From NCBI RefSeq assembly GCF_034008635.1, contig NZ_CP125378.1:6301051-6365050 (forward strand): 64,000 bases of DNA. Direction: 5' to 3'. The position numbers and the translations under genes are program-made. Shown one piece after another: positions 36,116 through 45,852 of this stretch (position 1 is its first letter; each line of letters begins with the position of its first letter). Source of the DNA: Pseudomonas sp. P8_229. Lineage in GTDB: Bacteria > Pseudomonadota > Gammaproteobacteria > Pseudomonadales > Pseudomonadaceae. The notes beneath the pieces were generated by a model. The model saw only the letters and a list, made by a program, of their open reading frames with translations. It was not told where the DNA came from and made no database searches.

Positions 36116-38620
36116 ATGTCCTCACGTATCGCCAGCAAACCGTCGGCCATACCCGCCCCGCAAGTCGCCAGCGCCGCGCTGCTGATTCCTGCCCTGCTGC
36201 TGTGCCTCTCCGGTGCCGCAGCGCTTGTGTATCAAGTGTTGTGGATCAAGCAGCTGTCGCTGGTGGTCGGGGTCGAGGTCTACGCCATCACCACCGGTAT
36301 CAGCGCGTTTTTCGCCGGCCTGGCGATCGGTGGCTGGCTGTTCGGGCGCTGGGCCGATCGTCTGCAACAGCCGGTTCTGCTCTACGCCGGGCTGGAGGTG
36401 CTGGTGGCGCTACTTGGCGTTGCCGCGACGGTGACCATGAGCCTGGCGGCCAGCCCGTTTGCCTGGCTGCAAGGTCACGTCGGCCTGTTGGCGTGGCTGC
36501 TGCCATTTCTACTGGTCGGCATCCCGGCGGTCTTGATGGGCGGTACGTTGCCGGTGCTGGTGCGCTCGCTGGCGACTGCCCCGGACAAGGCCGGCGGTCA
36601 GTTGTATGCCGCAAACACGTTGGGCGCGATTGTCGGCACCCTGCTCGCCGCATTCGTGCTGATCGCCACCCTCGGTGTGCGCGGTAGCGCGCTGTTTGCC
36701 GCGATGCTCAATCTGCTGGCCGCCGCCGGTGCGCTGTGGCTGCAGCGTCAGCACCTGACGATACCTGTTGCCCCGGTCAAACATCATGCGGAGAAAGCCA
36801 CGGATCGCACCGCGCTGTGGTTGTACTCCATCGCCGGCGGCGTGGCGCTGGGCTACGAAGTGGTCTGGTCGCAATCGATCGTGCAGTTCATGAGCACCCG
36901 CACCTATGCGTTTGCCGTGGTCCTCGCCACTTACCTGAGCGGGCTGTTCCTCGGCAGCGCCCTGCTCGCCCGTCGCGTCGAGCGCATTCGTGATCCGTGG
37001 GGTGTGTTCGGGCTGTTGATTGCCGGTGCCGGGCTGATCGCACTGCTGGAGATCGCCCTGCTCGGTCGCTGGCTGGTGTTGGCGCAAAGCCTTGCCGAAG
37101 AAACGCTGCGGTCGATGGGCGCCAGTGAACTGGTCGGCATGAGCGCACGTTTTGCCGTGGCGGCGCTGAGCATTGTGTTTGTGCCGACCTTGTTGCTGGG
37201 CGCAGCTTTCCCGCTGGCACTGCGGCTGAGCGTCGGCCACGGGCATGTCGGTCGTGATGTGGGCGCCGTCGTGGCGTTCAACACGCTGGGCGGGATCGTC
37301 GGGGTGATGCTCTGCGGCTTCCTGCTGATCCCGTTGCTCGGCTTGGTACACACGCTGGGTCTGCTGGCGATCATCGCCGCCGGCATCGGCTACATGGCCG
37401 TGCGCAAGGGTCACCACGTCAAGAAAGGCCGACGCCAGGCGGTGGTTGCATTGGGGCTGGTGTCGGTCGCGCTGGCCGTGCTGACGCCGGTCGACAAACT
37501 CGCAAACCTGTTGCCCGGTGCGCGCAACGGCACGCTGGCGTTCTATGAGGAAGGCCGAGGCGGTACGGTGGCGGTGGTCGCGCAGGGCCGTGGCGAAAAC
37601 GCTTTCCACCGTTTGTACATTCAGGGCGTGTCCAACACCGGCGATGCCATGCCGTCGCTGCGCTACATGCGTATTCAGGCCCTGTTGCCGCTGCTGATTC
37701 ACAACGGCGAACCGCGTTCGACGCTGGTGATCGGCTTCGGCACCGGCATCACCGCCGGTGCAATGTTGCGCTATCCCGGGCTTGAGCATCGAGTGGTCGC
37801 CGAGCTGTTGCCGTCAGTGGTCAAAGCCGCGCCGCTGTTCAAAGGCAATTTCAACGCGGCCAGCGATCCCGGGGTTGATGTGCGCCTGCGTGATGGCCGC
37901 CAGGAACTGCTGCGCAGCGAACAGACTTACGACCTGATCACCCTCGAACCGCCCCCGCCATCGGCGGCCGGCGTGGTCAACCTGTATTCGCGGGACTTCT
38001 ATCAGTTGGCGGCCAGCCGCTTGCAGCAACAAGGCATTGTCGCGCAATGGCTGCCGCTGCCGACGCAGAACATCGATGACTCACGCTCGCTGGTGCGCAG
38101 CTTCCTCGACGTGTTCCCGTATGCCTCGCTGTGGTCCAGCGAGTTCCACGAGATGCTGCTGGTTGGCTCGCTGCAACCGATGGAACTGGACGCGGCGAAA
38201 ATCACCGAGCGCTTCCAGCAGGACAGCGTGCGCAGCACCTTGCAGGATGTCGGGATCGGCTCGGCGGCGGCGTTGCTCGCGACCTGGGTCACCGACCGTG
38301 CAGGCCTTGAACGTTTCGCGGCGAATGCCCCGGCGGTGACGGACGATCAGCCGCGCATCGAATACGCACCGTGGGTGCGCAGCAAGGAAATCACCCGGGT
38401 GCTGCCGGCGCTGCTGGACCTCTATCAACCGCCGACACTGGTCAATGCCGATGCCGGATTCAGTGAGCGGATGCAAACGCACCGTCAGCGTCTGATGCAG
38501 TTTTACCGCGCGAGCCTGCATGCGTATGACGGAGATCGGGATGCGTGGGGGCGGGATATGCGTGAAGTGATGCGTTGGGATGGCGGGAATCCGTACTTCC
38601 GTTGGTTTACCGGACAATAA
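36116..38620 (+). CDS. fused MFS-like membrane domain and spermidine synthase-like domain protein
   Basis: An 834-residue protein. The first two-thirds contain about 12-14 hydrophobic helices (starting LLIPALLLCLSGAAALVYQV) of the kind fused to polyamine synthase-like domains. The C-terminal third is a Rossmann methyltransferase/aminopropyltransferase fold with the nucleotide motif VIGFGTGITAGAML. The usual catalytic Asp region of spermidine synthase is replaced by LITLEPPPPSAAGVVNLYS, so polyamine synthesis is doubtful and another group transfer may occur. AAGG lies about nine bases upstream of the ATG. It stands between the IS110 element and a REPIN. Its substrate is unknown. Confidence 0.8.
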   Translation: MSSRIASKPSAIPAPQVASAALLIPALLLCLSGAAALVYQVLWIKQLSLVVGVEVYAITTGISAFFAGLAIGGWLFGRWADRLQQPVLLYAGLEVLVALLGVAATVTMSLAASPFAWLQGHVGLLAWLLPFLLVGIPAVLMGGTLPVLVRSLATAPDKAGGQLYAANTLGAIVGTLLAAFVLIATLGVRGSALFAAMLNLLAAAGALWLQRQHLTIPVAPVKHHAEKATDRTALWLYSIAGGVALGYEVVWSQSIVQFMSTRTYAFAVVLATYLSGLFLGSALLARRVERIRDPWGVFGLLIAGAGLIALLEIALLGRWLVLAQSLAEETLRSMGASELVGMSARFAVAALSIVFVPTLLLGAAFPLALRLSVGHGHVGRDVGAVVAFNTLGGIVGVMLCGFLLIPLLGLVHTLGLLAIIAAGIGYMAVRKGHHVKKGRRQAVVALGLVSVALAVLTPVDKLANLLPGARNGTLAFYEEGRGGTVAVVAQGRGENAFHRLYIQGVSNTGDAMPSLRYMRIQALLPLLIHNGEPRSTLVIGFGTGITAGAMLRYPGLEHRVVAELLPSVVKAAPLFKGNFNAASDPGVDVRLRDGRQELLRSEQTYDLITLEPPPPSAAGVVNLYSRDFYQLAASRLQQQGIVAQWLPLPTQNIDDSRSLVRSFLDVFPYASLWSSEFHEMLLVGSLQPMELDAAKITERFQQDSVRSTLQDVGIGSAAALLATWVTDRAGLERFAANAPAVTDDQPRIEYAPWVRSKEITRVLPALLDLYQPPTLVNADAGFSERMQTHRQRLMQFYRASLHAYDGDRDAWGRDMREVMRWDGGNPYFRWFTGQ

Positions 38621-38640
38621 CCCGTTGCCTGATAGAGCGC

Positions 38641-38717
38641 TTTCGCGAGCAGGCTCGCTCCCACACTGAACTGTGTCGTGCACAAATCCAATGGGGGAGC
38701 GAGCCTGCTCGCGAAGC
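38641..38717. repeat. REPIN
   Basis: tttcgcgagcaggctcgctc at 38641 and the inverse gagcgagcctgctcgcgaag ending at 38717 lie between two convergent genes. Confidence 0.85.
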
Positions 38718-38726
38718 TTTCAGCGG

Positions 38727-39404
38727 TTATTTGGAGTTGGCCCTGAGCTTCACATACATCTGATGCATGTCATTGGCCCAGCCGTCGATCACTGGCTTGA
38801 CGTCGGTTGCCTTCATTGCCTGGGTGTCATTTTCCAGCGGTTTGCCGGTGCCTTTGCGTACCACTTGCGCCACGACCTTGTTGGTCGCGCCATCGAGGAA
38901 CACCGCTTCAGTGGCCAGGGTGGTTTCCTGATCGCGGATACCGCTGGCGGTGCTGACTGCCGCCGCCACCAGGGCAATCGGGATCACTTCATAAGCGTGC
39001 AGGCCTTCGGTCTTGCTGCTCACGGCGGTGATCGCCGCACGCACCACGATCACGCCCGGGCCTGGACCGGTAGCCAACGGCAGGTCTTTGCCGATTTCAC
39101 GCTTGAGCGCCTGATCGTAGTAGGAGGTGATGCCGTTGAGGGTTTGCTGGGAGATCTTCGCGGTCGGTTGGGGTTTGGGATAGAGCTGAGTCGGCTCGAT
39201 GTAGGCACTGGTGAATTTTTTGATGTCGACCTTGGGGTCGATCCAGCGCATCACTTCGGCACCGGACGGGGATTTGGCCTCCTTGAGTTGGCTGTAGTCC
39301 TTGAGGAAGCCTGAATACTCGTCGGGAGCGACGGTTTTGCTGGAACAGCCCACCACGCCGAGGGTGGCAATGCAGAGGGTGCCCATCATTACTGCTAGCT
39401 TCAT
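38727..39404 (-). CDS. DUF3313 family lipoprotein
   Basis: A 225-residue lipoprotein: signal peptide MKLAVMMGTLCIATLGVVGC with lipobox GVVGC, then a conserved region starting DEYSGFLKDYSQLKEAKSPS, a motif common in DUF3313 proteins, and a hydrophobic Ala-rich stretch (YEVIPIALVAAAVSTASGI). The start at 39404 follows AGGAG. No enzymatic function is known. It is divergent from the cytochrome gene with a 215-bp gap holding no other recognised feature. Confidence 0.82.
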   Translation of the reverse strand: MKLAVMMGTLCIATLGVVGCSSKTVAPDEYSGFLKDYSQLKEAKSPSGAEVMRWIDPKVDIKKFTSAYIEPTQLYPKPQPTAKISQQTLNGITSYYDQALKREIGKDLPLATGPGPGVIVVRAAITAVSSKTEGLHAYEVIPIALVAAAVSTASGIRDQETTLATEAVFLDGATNKVVAQVVRKGTGKPLENDTQAMKATDVKPVIDGWANDMHQMYVKLRANSK

Positions 39405-39619
39405 GCTGTAACTCCTGTCAGAAGGCCAGAAACTTTTTGGATTGGGGGAGTTACAGGTATAGCTAAAACCCCGGCAATTGCGATTCGAAAACACAAAATT
39501 CAACTCAGGCTGCGCGGCGGATCACAACCGTCATTTGACAGACGCCGAGCATCCGGCAAAGCTGCATCGAGCTTGAACGCACGCCAGATGGCAAATGCAC
39601 CTGGACCATGGAAGTCGTA

Positions 39620-41980
39620 ATGCCCAAGCATAAAAATAAAACCGTGCAGCCTGATCCCGATTCATCCCGACCGTCATTCTCCCGCTTGTTCTTCCCTGTT
39701 GCGATTGGCGTATTGCTGGCCGCCGTGGCAGGCATCGGCTGGTTTCTCCTGAACCCCGCGCCGGCGCCGGCCAGACCTGTACCGGTCGCCGCGCCTGTGG
39801 CTGCGCCCGCCAAACCGCAACCGGCAGTCGCCAGCAAACCGGCGACCCTGGTCGATGAACAGCAATGCCAGGGCTGTCACACCGAGCAGGTCAAGGACTG
39901 GCAAGGCTCGCATCATCAACTGGCGATGCAGGCAGCCACTGCCGAGACCACGCTCGGCGACTTCAACAACATCACGTTCAAGGCGCAAAACGAGACCACG
40001 CGGTTCTCGCGCAAGGGCGACGAATTCTGGGTCAATACGTCCGGCATCGACGGCAGGAACGCCGACTTCAAGGTCGCCTACACCTTCGGCATCGCGCCGC
40101 TGCAGCAGTACCTGATTGAGGTCGGCGAAGGCCGCTTGCAGGCGCTCGGCGTGGCATGGGATACCGAGCAGCACCGCTGGTTTCACCTCTACCCCGGCCA
40201 GGGCGTGAACTTCAAGAACCCGCTGCACTGGAGCAAACCGAGCCAGAACGCCAACTTCATGTGCGTCGAATGCCACACCACCGGCTTCAAGCGCAATTTC
40301 GACGCGGTCAGCAACACCTTCAACAGTCAGTGGAACAGCCTCGGTGTCGGCTGCCAGGCCTGTCACGGCCCGGCATCGAATCACCTGCAATGGGCGCAGA
40401 ACAAGGACGACCTGATCCACAAGGGCTTTGCCGTCGACCTCAAGGACAACAACGCCACGGTCGAGATCGAGACCTGCGCGCGTTGCCATGCCCGCCGTGC
40501 GCCGTTGGGCGATGGTTACACGGTCGGCAAGCGTTTGATGGACGACTACCTGCCGAGCACCCTCACCCGCGAACTGTATGCGCTGGACGGCAAGATCAAA
40601 GATGAAGTGTTCGAGCACGGCTCGTTCCTGCAAAGCAAAATGTTCGACAAGGGCGTGCGTTGCAGCAATTGCCACAACCCGCACAGCACCGAACTCAAGG
40701 CACCGGGCAACGCGGTGTGCCTGCAATGCCACAACAGCGCCGGCAAGACCTCGGTCGCAGGCGTCGACGGCAAGGGCCTGCTGGCAAAGAATTACGACTC
40801 CGTCGAACACACCCGCCACACCATGGGCCAGCCCGGCTCGCAGTGCATCGATTGCCACATGCCCGGCAAGCTCTACATGGGCAACGACTTGCGTCACGAC
40901 CACAGTTTCAGCATTCCCAATCCCGAACGTGCGCAAAAGCTCGGCACCCCGGATGCCTGCCTGACCTGCCATCAGGGCAAGGCCGGCGACAAGGTCACCG
41001 CGCAGTTCAAACTGTGGAGTGCTTCAACCGCCCCACAGGCGCCGCGTTATGACGAAAGCCTGTGGCTGATCCGCAATGGTCAGCCCGGCGCTGCCAACGC
41101 GTTGTACGAGCAATTGCAGCGCAGCAACCTGCCGGCGATCCAGCGTGCCACGTTGCTGGCGGAACTGCCGTTGTACCCGAGTGAGCAGGCGTTGAAACTG
41201 GCGACCCAGGACCTGCAAAGCCCCGAGCCGCAGGTGCGTGAAAGTGCGGTGCGGGCGATCAGTGCATTCCTGCCGCCACCGGAGCGTGCACCGCTGCTGA
41301 CGCCGCTGTTGAATGACCCGGTTAAAGCAGTGCGCATCGTCGTCGCCCGCGACCTGCTGAGCGTGGCCCACAACAACGGCCTTGGCTCGGCGCAAGCCAA
41401 TTGGGACGCGGCAATTGCCGAATACGAGGCGGTGCAGCAGAGCCTGCTGGAGCGTGCCGAGGCCAATCTGAATCTGGCCATGCTGTATCAGGCCAGCGGC
41501 CGCAGCGGTGAAGTCGAAGGCTTGCTGCGCAGCGCACTGCAACGTGATCCGGATTTCTACCCGGCGCTGGTGACGCTGGTGCAATGGCTGGAGGCCAATG
41601 GCCGAGGACCAGAGGCGCAAACGCTGCTGAATGACAGCCTCAAGGCCCACCCGGACGCAGCGCTGTTGCAACACACCCGTGGCCTGTCACTGATTCGCGC
41701 CGGCAAGACCGCCGAGGCCATGACCGCGCTGCACAAAGCCGCGCATCTGGAGCCGCAGAGCGCGCAGTACGGCTATGTGCTGGCGGTGGCGTTGCACGAC
41801 AGCGGCAAGGTCGATGAAGCCTGCGAGGTGCTGGAGCGCCTGCTCAAGGTACTACCGGCGAACCGCAATGCGCGGTTGTCGCTGATCCAGTACTACCTGG
41901 AGAACGGCCAGGAACCGAAGGCGCAGGTGCTGTTGCAGGGATGGAAGAGGATGAACATGGGTGATCCGGCGCTGAAGTGA
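39620..41980 (+). CDS. octahaem c-type cytochrome with C-terminal TPR domain
   Basis: A 786-residue protein anchored by one N-terminal helix (LFFPVAIGVLLAAVAGIGWF), then a Pro/Ala linker. Eight CxxCH haem sites appear in order: CQGCH, CVECH, CQACH, CARCH, CSNCH, CLQCH, CIDCH, CLTCH. The haem part resembles the cytochrome c554 superfamily. After residue about 500 come HEAT/TPR-like helices (AEANLNLAMLYQASGRSGEV, LLQHTRGLSLIRAGKTAEAM). The start at 39620 has TGGAAG upstream. It is not next to nitrogen- or sulfur-reductase genes, so its electron partner is unknown. The TPRs suggest a periplasmic protein-protein docking role. Confidence 0.88.
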   Translation: MPKHKNKTVQPDPDSSRPSFSRLFFPVAIGVLLAAVAGIGWFLLNPAPAPARPVPVAAPVAAPAKPQPAVASKPATLVDEQQCQGCHTEQVKDWQGSHHQLAMQAATAETTLGDFNNITFKAQNETTRFSRKGDEFWVNTSGIDGRNADFKVAYTFGIAPLQQYLIEVGEGRLQALGVAWDTEQHRWFHLYPGQGVNFKNPLHWSKPSQNANFMCVECHTTGFKRNFDAVSNTFNSQWNSLGVGCQACHGPASNHLQWAQNKDDLIHKGFAVDLKDNNATVEIETCARCHARRAPLGDGYTVGKRLMDDYLPSTLTRELYALDGKIKDEVFEHGSFLQSKMFDKGVRCSNCHNPHSTELKAPGNAVCLQCHNSAGKTSVAGVDGKGLLAKNYDSVEHTRHTMGQPGSQCIDCHMPGKLYMGNDLRHDHSFSIPNPERAQKLGTPDACLTCHQGKAGDKVTAQFKLWSASTAPQAPRYDESLWLIRNGQPGAANALYEQLQRSNLPAIQRATLLAELPLYPSEQALKLATQDLQSPEPQVRESAVRAISAFLPPPERAPLLTPLLNDPVKAVRIVVARDLLSVAHNNGLGSAQANWDAAIAEYEAVQQSLLERAEANLNLAMLYQASGRSGEVEGLLRSALQRDPDFYPALVTLVQWLEANGRGPEAQTLLNDSLKAHPDAALLQHTRGLSLIRAGKTAEAMTALHKAAHLEPQSAQYGYVLAVALHDSGKVDEACEVLERLLKVLPANRNARLSLIQYYLENGQEPKAQVLLQGWKRMNMGDPALK

Positions 41981-42002
41981 CCGGCCAATAAACGCCGATC
42001 AC

Positions 42003-42092
42003 CTGTAGGAGTGAGCCTGCTCGCGATAGCGTTGTGTCAGTCACCATCAATGTCACTGACCCATTGCGATCGCGAGCAGGCTCACTCCTACA
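42003..42092. repeat. REPIN
   Basis: ctgtaggagtgagcctgctc at 42003 and its inverse ending ctcactcctacag at 42092 lie between the cytochrome gene and a convergent membrane protein gene. Confidence 0.85.
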
Positions 42093-42098
42093 GTGGCG

Positions 42099-43073
42099 TT
42101 ACCAGGAAGACGTCTCGCCGCTCTTCAACGCCATCTCCCGCCGACTGTTGGCGCGCATCGCCTTGATCAGCGACACCGAGCCCACCAGCAGGATTGCCGC
42201 GCCAAACAGGAAGTCGATGTTGTACAGCTGGAAGTCCTGCACCGGCCCCACCAGCACCACGCGCACCACGGCAATCGCTACCAGCGTCGCAAGGAAATCG
42301 ATTCCCGGTTCGTCGCGATAGAACACGTGCAACAACGGCAGGCAAAGCACCAGCAGCAACAACAGCACCACCACCTTGAACGAGCCTTTGCGCTCGACGC
42401 TGAATGCGCATTCGTGCGGACCGTAGGCCTTGTAGTCCTCGTCGCGGATCATCGAGTTTTTCTCGTTGATGTACTCGACGCGGTTGTACTTCTGGATCGG
42501 CGTGAAGGTGTTGGACATCTCCATCAGCGTGGTGATGTTCTTGAAGCGCAGGTCGATGCGCTCGCTGCCCTTGAGGTAATACAGCACCGGCTTGTAGCCG
42601 TAGCGATACGTGTCGAAGGGGAATTCGGTGACCTGACCCTGTACGCCGATCGGCCTTGGCTCGAGTTCGGCGTAAGCGCTCTTGGTCGGCGACGCGAGGT
42701 TGCGGCTCAGCGGCTGAACCTTGACCTGCTCAAGGAAGATCGGCGTGACGCCGTACGACCACTGCAAGGGTTCCAGACGCAGGCGCAGTTCGTTGCGACC
42801 CAGGTCATAGCGGTTGAAGGTGCGTTCAGAGACCACCAGCGAGCCACTGAGCATGAACTCGCCGCGCAGGTTGTTGGTCACGCGCAAGGTCAGTTGATCC
42901 TTGCCCAGCAACGCCGCTTCGGTGGACGGCGGCGTGCCGCACCACGCAGTGCTTTCACCGGCGCCGCCCAACTGGCCGTCGCGGTTTTCCTTGATCACAT
43001 AGAAGTAACTGGCCCACAGCGTCAGCATCAACAGCATTGCCGTGAGGCCCAAAATCTTTTTGCCCGCACTCAC
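42099..43073 (-). CDS. membrane protein of unknown function, one plus three helices
   Basis: A 324-residue protein starting at a GTG (43073) with GAAGGGAG upstream; the frame is open further but the earlier ATG has no site. One N-terminal helix (LGLTAMLLMLTLWASYFYVI) precedes a periplasmic beta-rich domain of about 190 residues, including a lone Cys in STAWCGTPP. Three C-terminal helices (VVVLLLLLVLCLPLLHVF, then LVAIAVVRVVLVGPV, then FLFGAAILLVGSVSLIKAM) follow. The topology resembles DUF4436-type proteins, but the family is not confidently recognised. It is transcribed alone. Confidence 0.75.
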   Translation of the reverse strand: MSAGKKILGLTAMLLMLTLWASYFYVIKENRDGQLGGAGESTAWCGTPPSTEAALLGKDQLTLRVTNNLRGEFMLSGSLVVSERTFNRYDLGRNELRLRLEPLQWSYGVTPIFLEQVKVQPLSRNLASPTKSAYAELEPRPIGVQGQVTEFPFDTYRYGYKPVLYYLKGSERIDLRFKNITTLMEMSNTFTPIQKYNRVEYINEKNSMIRDEDYKAYGPHECAFSVERKGSFKVVVLLLLLVLCLPLLHVFYRDEPGIDFLATLVAIAVVRVVLVGPVQDFQLYNIDFLFGAAILLVGSVSLIKAMRANSRREMALKSGETSSW

Positions 43074-43224
43074 TACCCAGACTCCCTTCTTCGTTCCGTC
43101 GTCCAGCCGAAAACCCGCTGGCGACGGGGACTCTACCAAAAGGCCAGCATCGACCCAAGGGAAAATCCGGGAATGGTGCGGGATCTAAGGGTTTCCCCTG
43201 TATTGAAGGGGCCACTAGACAATT

Positions 43225-43356
43225 GTGGTGAGGGGATTTATCCCCGACCGGCTGCGCAGCGGCCGCAGAACCCGCCAACAGGTTTTAGCTGAAGAAATGC
43301 TTTGGCAGGTTTTAGGTCCGCTTCGCAGCCCATCGGGGATAAATCCCCTCACCACA
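43225..43356. repeat. inverted repeat of the ggggatttatcccc type
   Basis: The 43074-43381 gap (308 bp) has no gene. It contains gtggtgaggggatttatccc at 43225 and the inverse, ending atcccctcaccac near 43355. It is the same family as 5148-5270. Confidence 0.8.
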
Positions 43357-43381
43357 AAGTATTTATCAGGCATTGGATATG

Positions 43382-43861
43382 TCAGCGTCTGCGGAACAAG
43401 GGGCGCGGTTCAATGACGGAGCGGCCGTACAGCACGCTCATTCCAGCCAGCCCTTTCAGCGCATCTTCAGCCGACTTGTCCTCACGCACCGCAAAGCTGT
43501 CGAACCCGCACTGGCGCATGTGGCTGAGCTGATCACGCAACACATCGCCGATCGCCCGTAGCTCCCCGGCCCAACCAAAACGGCTGCGCAGCAGATACGC
43601 CTGGCTGTAGGCGCGACCGTCGCGAAAGTTCGGGAAGTCCAGGGCAATCAACGGCAGCGAAGCCAGCCACGGCACCACACTTTCAACCTCATCGTCCGGC
43701 CCCAGCCACACCGCGTGGGTCGAGGGCGACTGCAGCCAGTGCGCCAGCGGCAGGATCAGCAACCCTTGCGACCTGCCCTGCTCCGGGTCACGCACCAGCG
43801 TCCACGGATCGTCCTCGACTTGCCGCGCGACGCCCTGTTCCAACCGCAGCAGATTGTTCAT
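43382..43861 (-). CDS. DUF934 domain protein
   Basis: A 159-residue cytoplasmic protein of the DUF934 family, which accompanies sirohaem sulfite/nitrite reductases. The conserved LALDFPNFRDGRAYSQAYL-type block is present (LIALDFPNFRDGRAYSQAYL) with RSRFGWAGELRAIGDVLRDQ after it. Its start overlaps the reductase stop by four bases. In P. aeruginosa the PA4129-PA4130 pair has the same order. Confidence 0.88.
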   Translation of the reverse strand: MNNLLRLEQGVARQVEDDPWTLVRDPEQGRSQGLLILPLAHWLQSPSTHAVWLGPDDEVESVVPWLASLPLIALDFPNFRDGRAYSQAYLLRSRFGWAGELRAIGDVLRDQLSHMRQCGFDSFAVREDKSAEDALKGLAGMSVLYGRSVIEPRPLFRRR

Positions 43862-45531
43862 GCCGTCACCTCCAGCGCTTTCGGATAGACCCGCTCCTTG
43901 AACGGTTCCAGGCCAATGCGCGCCACGGTGTCGACAAACAGCTCCTCGCTTTCGCGGTAACGCACAAAGGTGCCGATGATCCGCTCGATCACCTGCGGCA
44001 CTTCGGCAGCGCTGAACGACGGGCCGATGACTTTGCCCAGCGTGCTGTTTTTACCCTGCGCGCCACCGAGGGTGATCTGGTACCACTCGCTGCCGTTTTT
44101 ATCGACGCCGAGGATGCCGATATTGCCGATGTGGTGGTGGCCGCAGGCGTTGATGCAGCCGGAGATGTTCAGGCTGATGTCGCCCAGGTCGTGCAGGTAG
44201 TCGAGGTTGTCGAATCGCGCCTGAATCGCTTGGGCAATCGGGATCGATTTGGCGTTGGCCAGCGCACAGAAATCGCCGCCCGGGCAGGCGATGATGTCGG
44301 TCAGCAGACCGACATTGGCACTGCCCAGGCCACGCTCGCAGGCCAGTTGCCAGAGCGGGTACAGGTCAGACTTCTGTACATCGGGCAGGACGATGTTCTG
44401 TTCGTGGGCGATGCGAATCTCGCCAAAACCGAAGCGCTCCGACCAGTCGGCGACGGCCAGCATCTGCAACCCGGTAACATCCCCCGGCGGCGCGGCCAGG
44501 CCCGGTTTGGTCGACAGCACCACGCTGGTGTAACCGGGTTTTTTGTGCGGTTGCACGTTACGCGCCACCCAACGAGCGAACGCCGGGCTCTCGGCCAGGC
44601 GCGTGCCGAAGTCCAGATCAGTGTCGGCCAGGGTGTGATAGATCGGCGGCACGAACGCACTGGCGACCCGCTCGTATTCAGCCTCGGTCAACTGCGCCGG
44701 GCCATCCTTGAGGTGCTGCCATTCTTCTTCGACTTCCCGGGCGAACGCCTCGATGCCCAGCGCCTTGACCAGAATCTTGATCCGCGCCTTGTACTTGTTG
44801 TCACGCCGGCCATGGCGGTTGTAGACCCGCAAGATCGCTTCGACGTAAGACAACAGATGCTGCCACGGCAAGCCTTCGCGGATCTGCAGACCGAGAATCG
44901 GCGTGCGCCCCAACCCGCCGCCGACGATCACCCGCAGGAGCATTTGCCCCTCGCGCCCGGGATAAAGATACAGGCCGATGTCGTGCATCATGATCGCCGC
45001 GCGATCCTGCTTCGCCGAGCAAATGGCGATCTTGAACTTGCGTGGCAGGAAGAGGAATTCCGGGTTGATCGTCGACCACTGCCGGAGGATTTCTGCCAAC
45101 GGACGCGGATCGATCATCTCGTCCGCCGCCACCCCGGCGAACGCCTCGGTGGTGATGTTGCGCACGCAGTTGCCGGAGGTCTGGATCGCATGCATGTTGA
45201 CCTGCGCCAGACGTTCGAGAATGTCCGGCACTTCGCTCAGTTCGATCCAGTTGAATTGCAGGTTCTGCCGGGTGGTGAAGTGGCCGTAACCGCGATCGTA
45301 ATCGGCGGCGATGCTCGCAAGGGTGCGCATCTGTTCGGCACTCAACGTGCCGTAGGGAATCGCCACCCGCAGCATGTACGCGTGCTTTTGCATGTACAGG
45401 CCGTTCTGCAGGCGCAGCGGCAGGAACTCCTCCTCGCTCAACTCGCCGGCCATGAAGCGCTCGACCTGATCGCGAAACTGCGCAACGCGCTCGAACACCA
45501 GCGCCCGGTCGTAATCATCGTATTGATACAT
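43858..45531 (-). CDS. sirohaem nitrite/sulfite reductase, orphan CcoN-linked type
   Basis: A 557-residue sirohaem/[4Fe-4S] reductase with two ferredoxin-like halves. The cluster and sirohaem ligands lie in IIACPGGDFCALANAKSIP and NISGCINACGHHHIGNIG. The N-terminal RVAQFRDQVERFMAGELSEEE and QTSGNCVRNITTEAFAG are typical of the CysI/PA4130 group. Position beside an orphan ccoN suggests it is the PA4130-type enzyme, induced by cyanide or nitrite, and not the assimilatory CysI. That distinction rests on context. The 321-bp gap upstream holds a REPIN and the divergent ccoN promoter. Confidence 0.85.
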   Translation of the reverse strand: MYQYDDYDRALVFERVAQFRDQVERFMAGELSEEEFLPLRLQNGLYMQKHAYMLRVAIPYGTLSAEQMRTLASIAADYDRGYGHFTTRQNLQFNWIELSEVPDILERLAQVNMHAIQTSGNCVRNITTEAFAGVAADEMIDPRPLAEILRQWSTINPEFLFLPRKFKIAICSAKQDRAAIMMHDIGLYLYPGREGQMLLRVIVGGGLGRTPILGLQIREGLPWQHLLSYVEAILRVYNRHGRRDNKYKARIKILVKALGIEAFAREVEEEWQHLKDGPAQLTEAEYERVASAFVPPIYHTLADTDLDFGTRLAESPAFARWVARNVQPHKKPGYTSVVLSTKPGLAAPPGDVTGLQMLAVADWSERFGFGEIRIAHEQNIVLPDVQKSDLYPLWQLACERGLGSANVGLLTDIIACPGGDFCALANAKSIPIAQAIQARFDNLDYLHDLGDISLNISGCINACGHHHIGNIGILGVDKNGSEWYQITLGGAQGKNSTLGKVIGPSFSAAEVPQVIERIIGTFVRYRESEELFVDTVARIGLEPFKERVYPKALEVTA

Positions 45532-45564
45532 GCAACTGCCACCTCATCAGGACGCACACAATTC

Positions 45565-45628
45565 CTGTAGGAGTGAGCCTGCTCGCGATAGCGGTGTGTC
45601 GCTATCGCGAGCAGGCTCACTCCTACAG
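45565..45628. repeat. REPIN in the reductase-ccoN divergent gap
   Basis: cctgtaggagtgagcctgct at 45564 and its inverse ending ctcactcctacag at 45628 have a very short spacer. It lies on the reductase side of the 45532-45852 gap; the remaining 220 bp should carry both promoters. Confidence 0.85.
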
Positions 45629-45852
45629 TTTTCTTCAGAGCACTATGACGAAGCAGCGCAGCACGCAACAGATTCACCTGAAACGATAAAAACCGTATCA
45701 GGGCGCGGCAGAACGCCGCAGGCAGCCCCTTGATCTGATCCGTACAAATGAAATATTCCTGAGCCTGTTTTGTTTCTGGCGGTGTTCCTACAGTGCAGTG
45801 CATGCCAGACCGGGTGGCCTGGCAAGACTTTGCAACCGTGGAAGAACTGACC

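Noticed and set aside
45740..45765. Possible ANR/FNR box before ccoN (ttgatctgatccgt)
   Set aside because: Only the left half fits TTGAT-N4-ATCAA; the right half is wrong, so not called.
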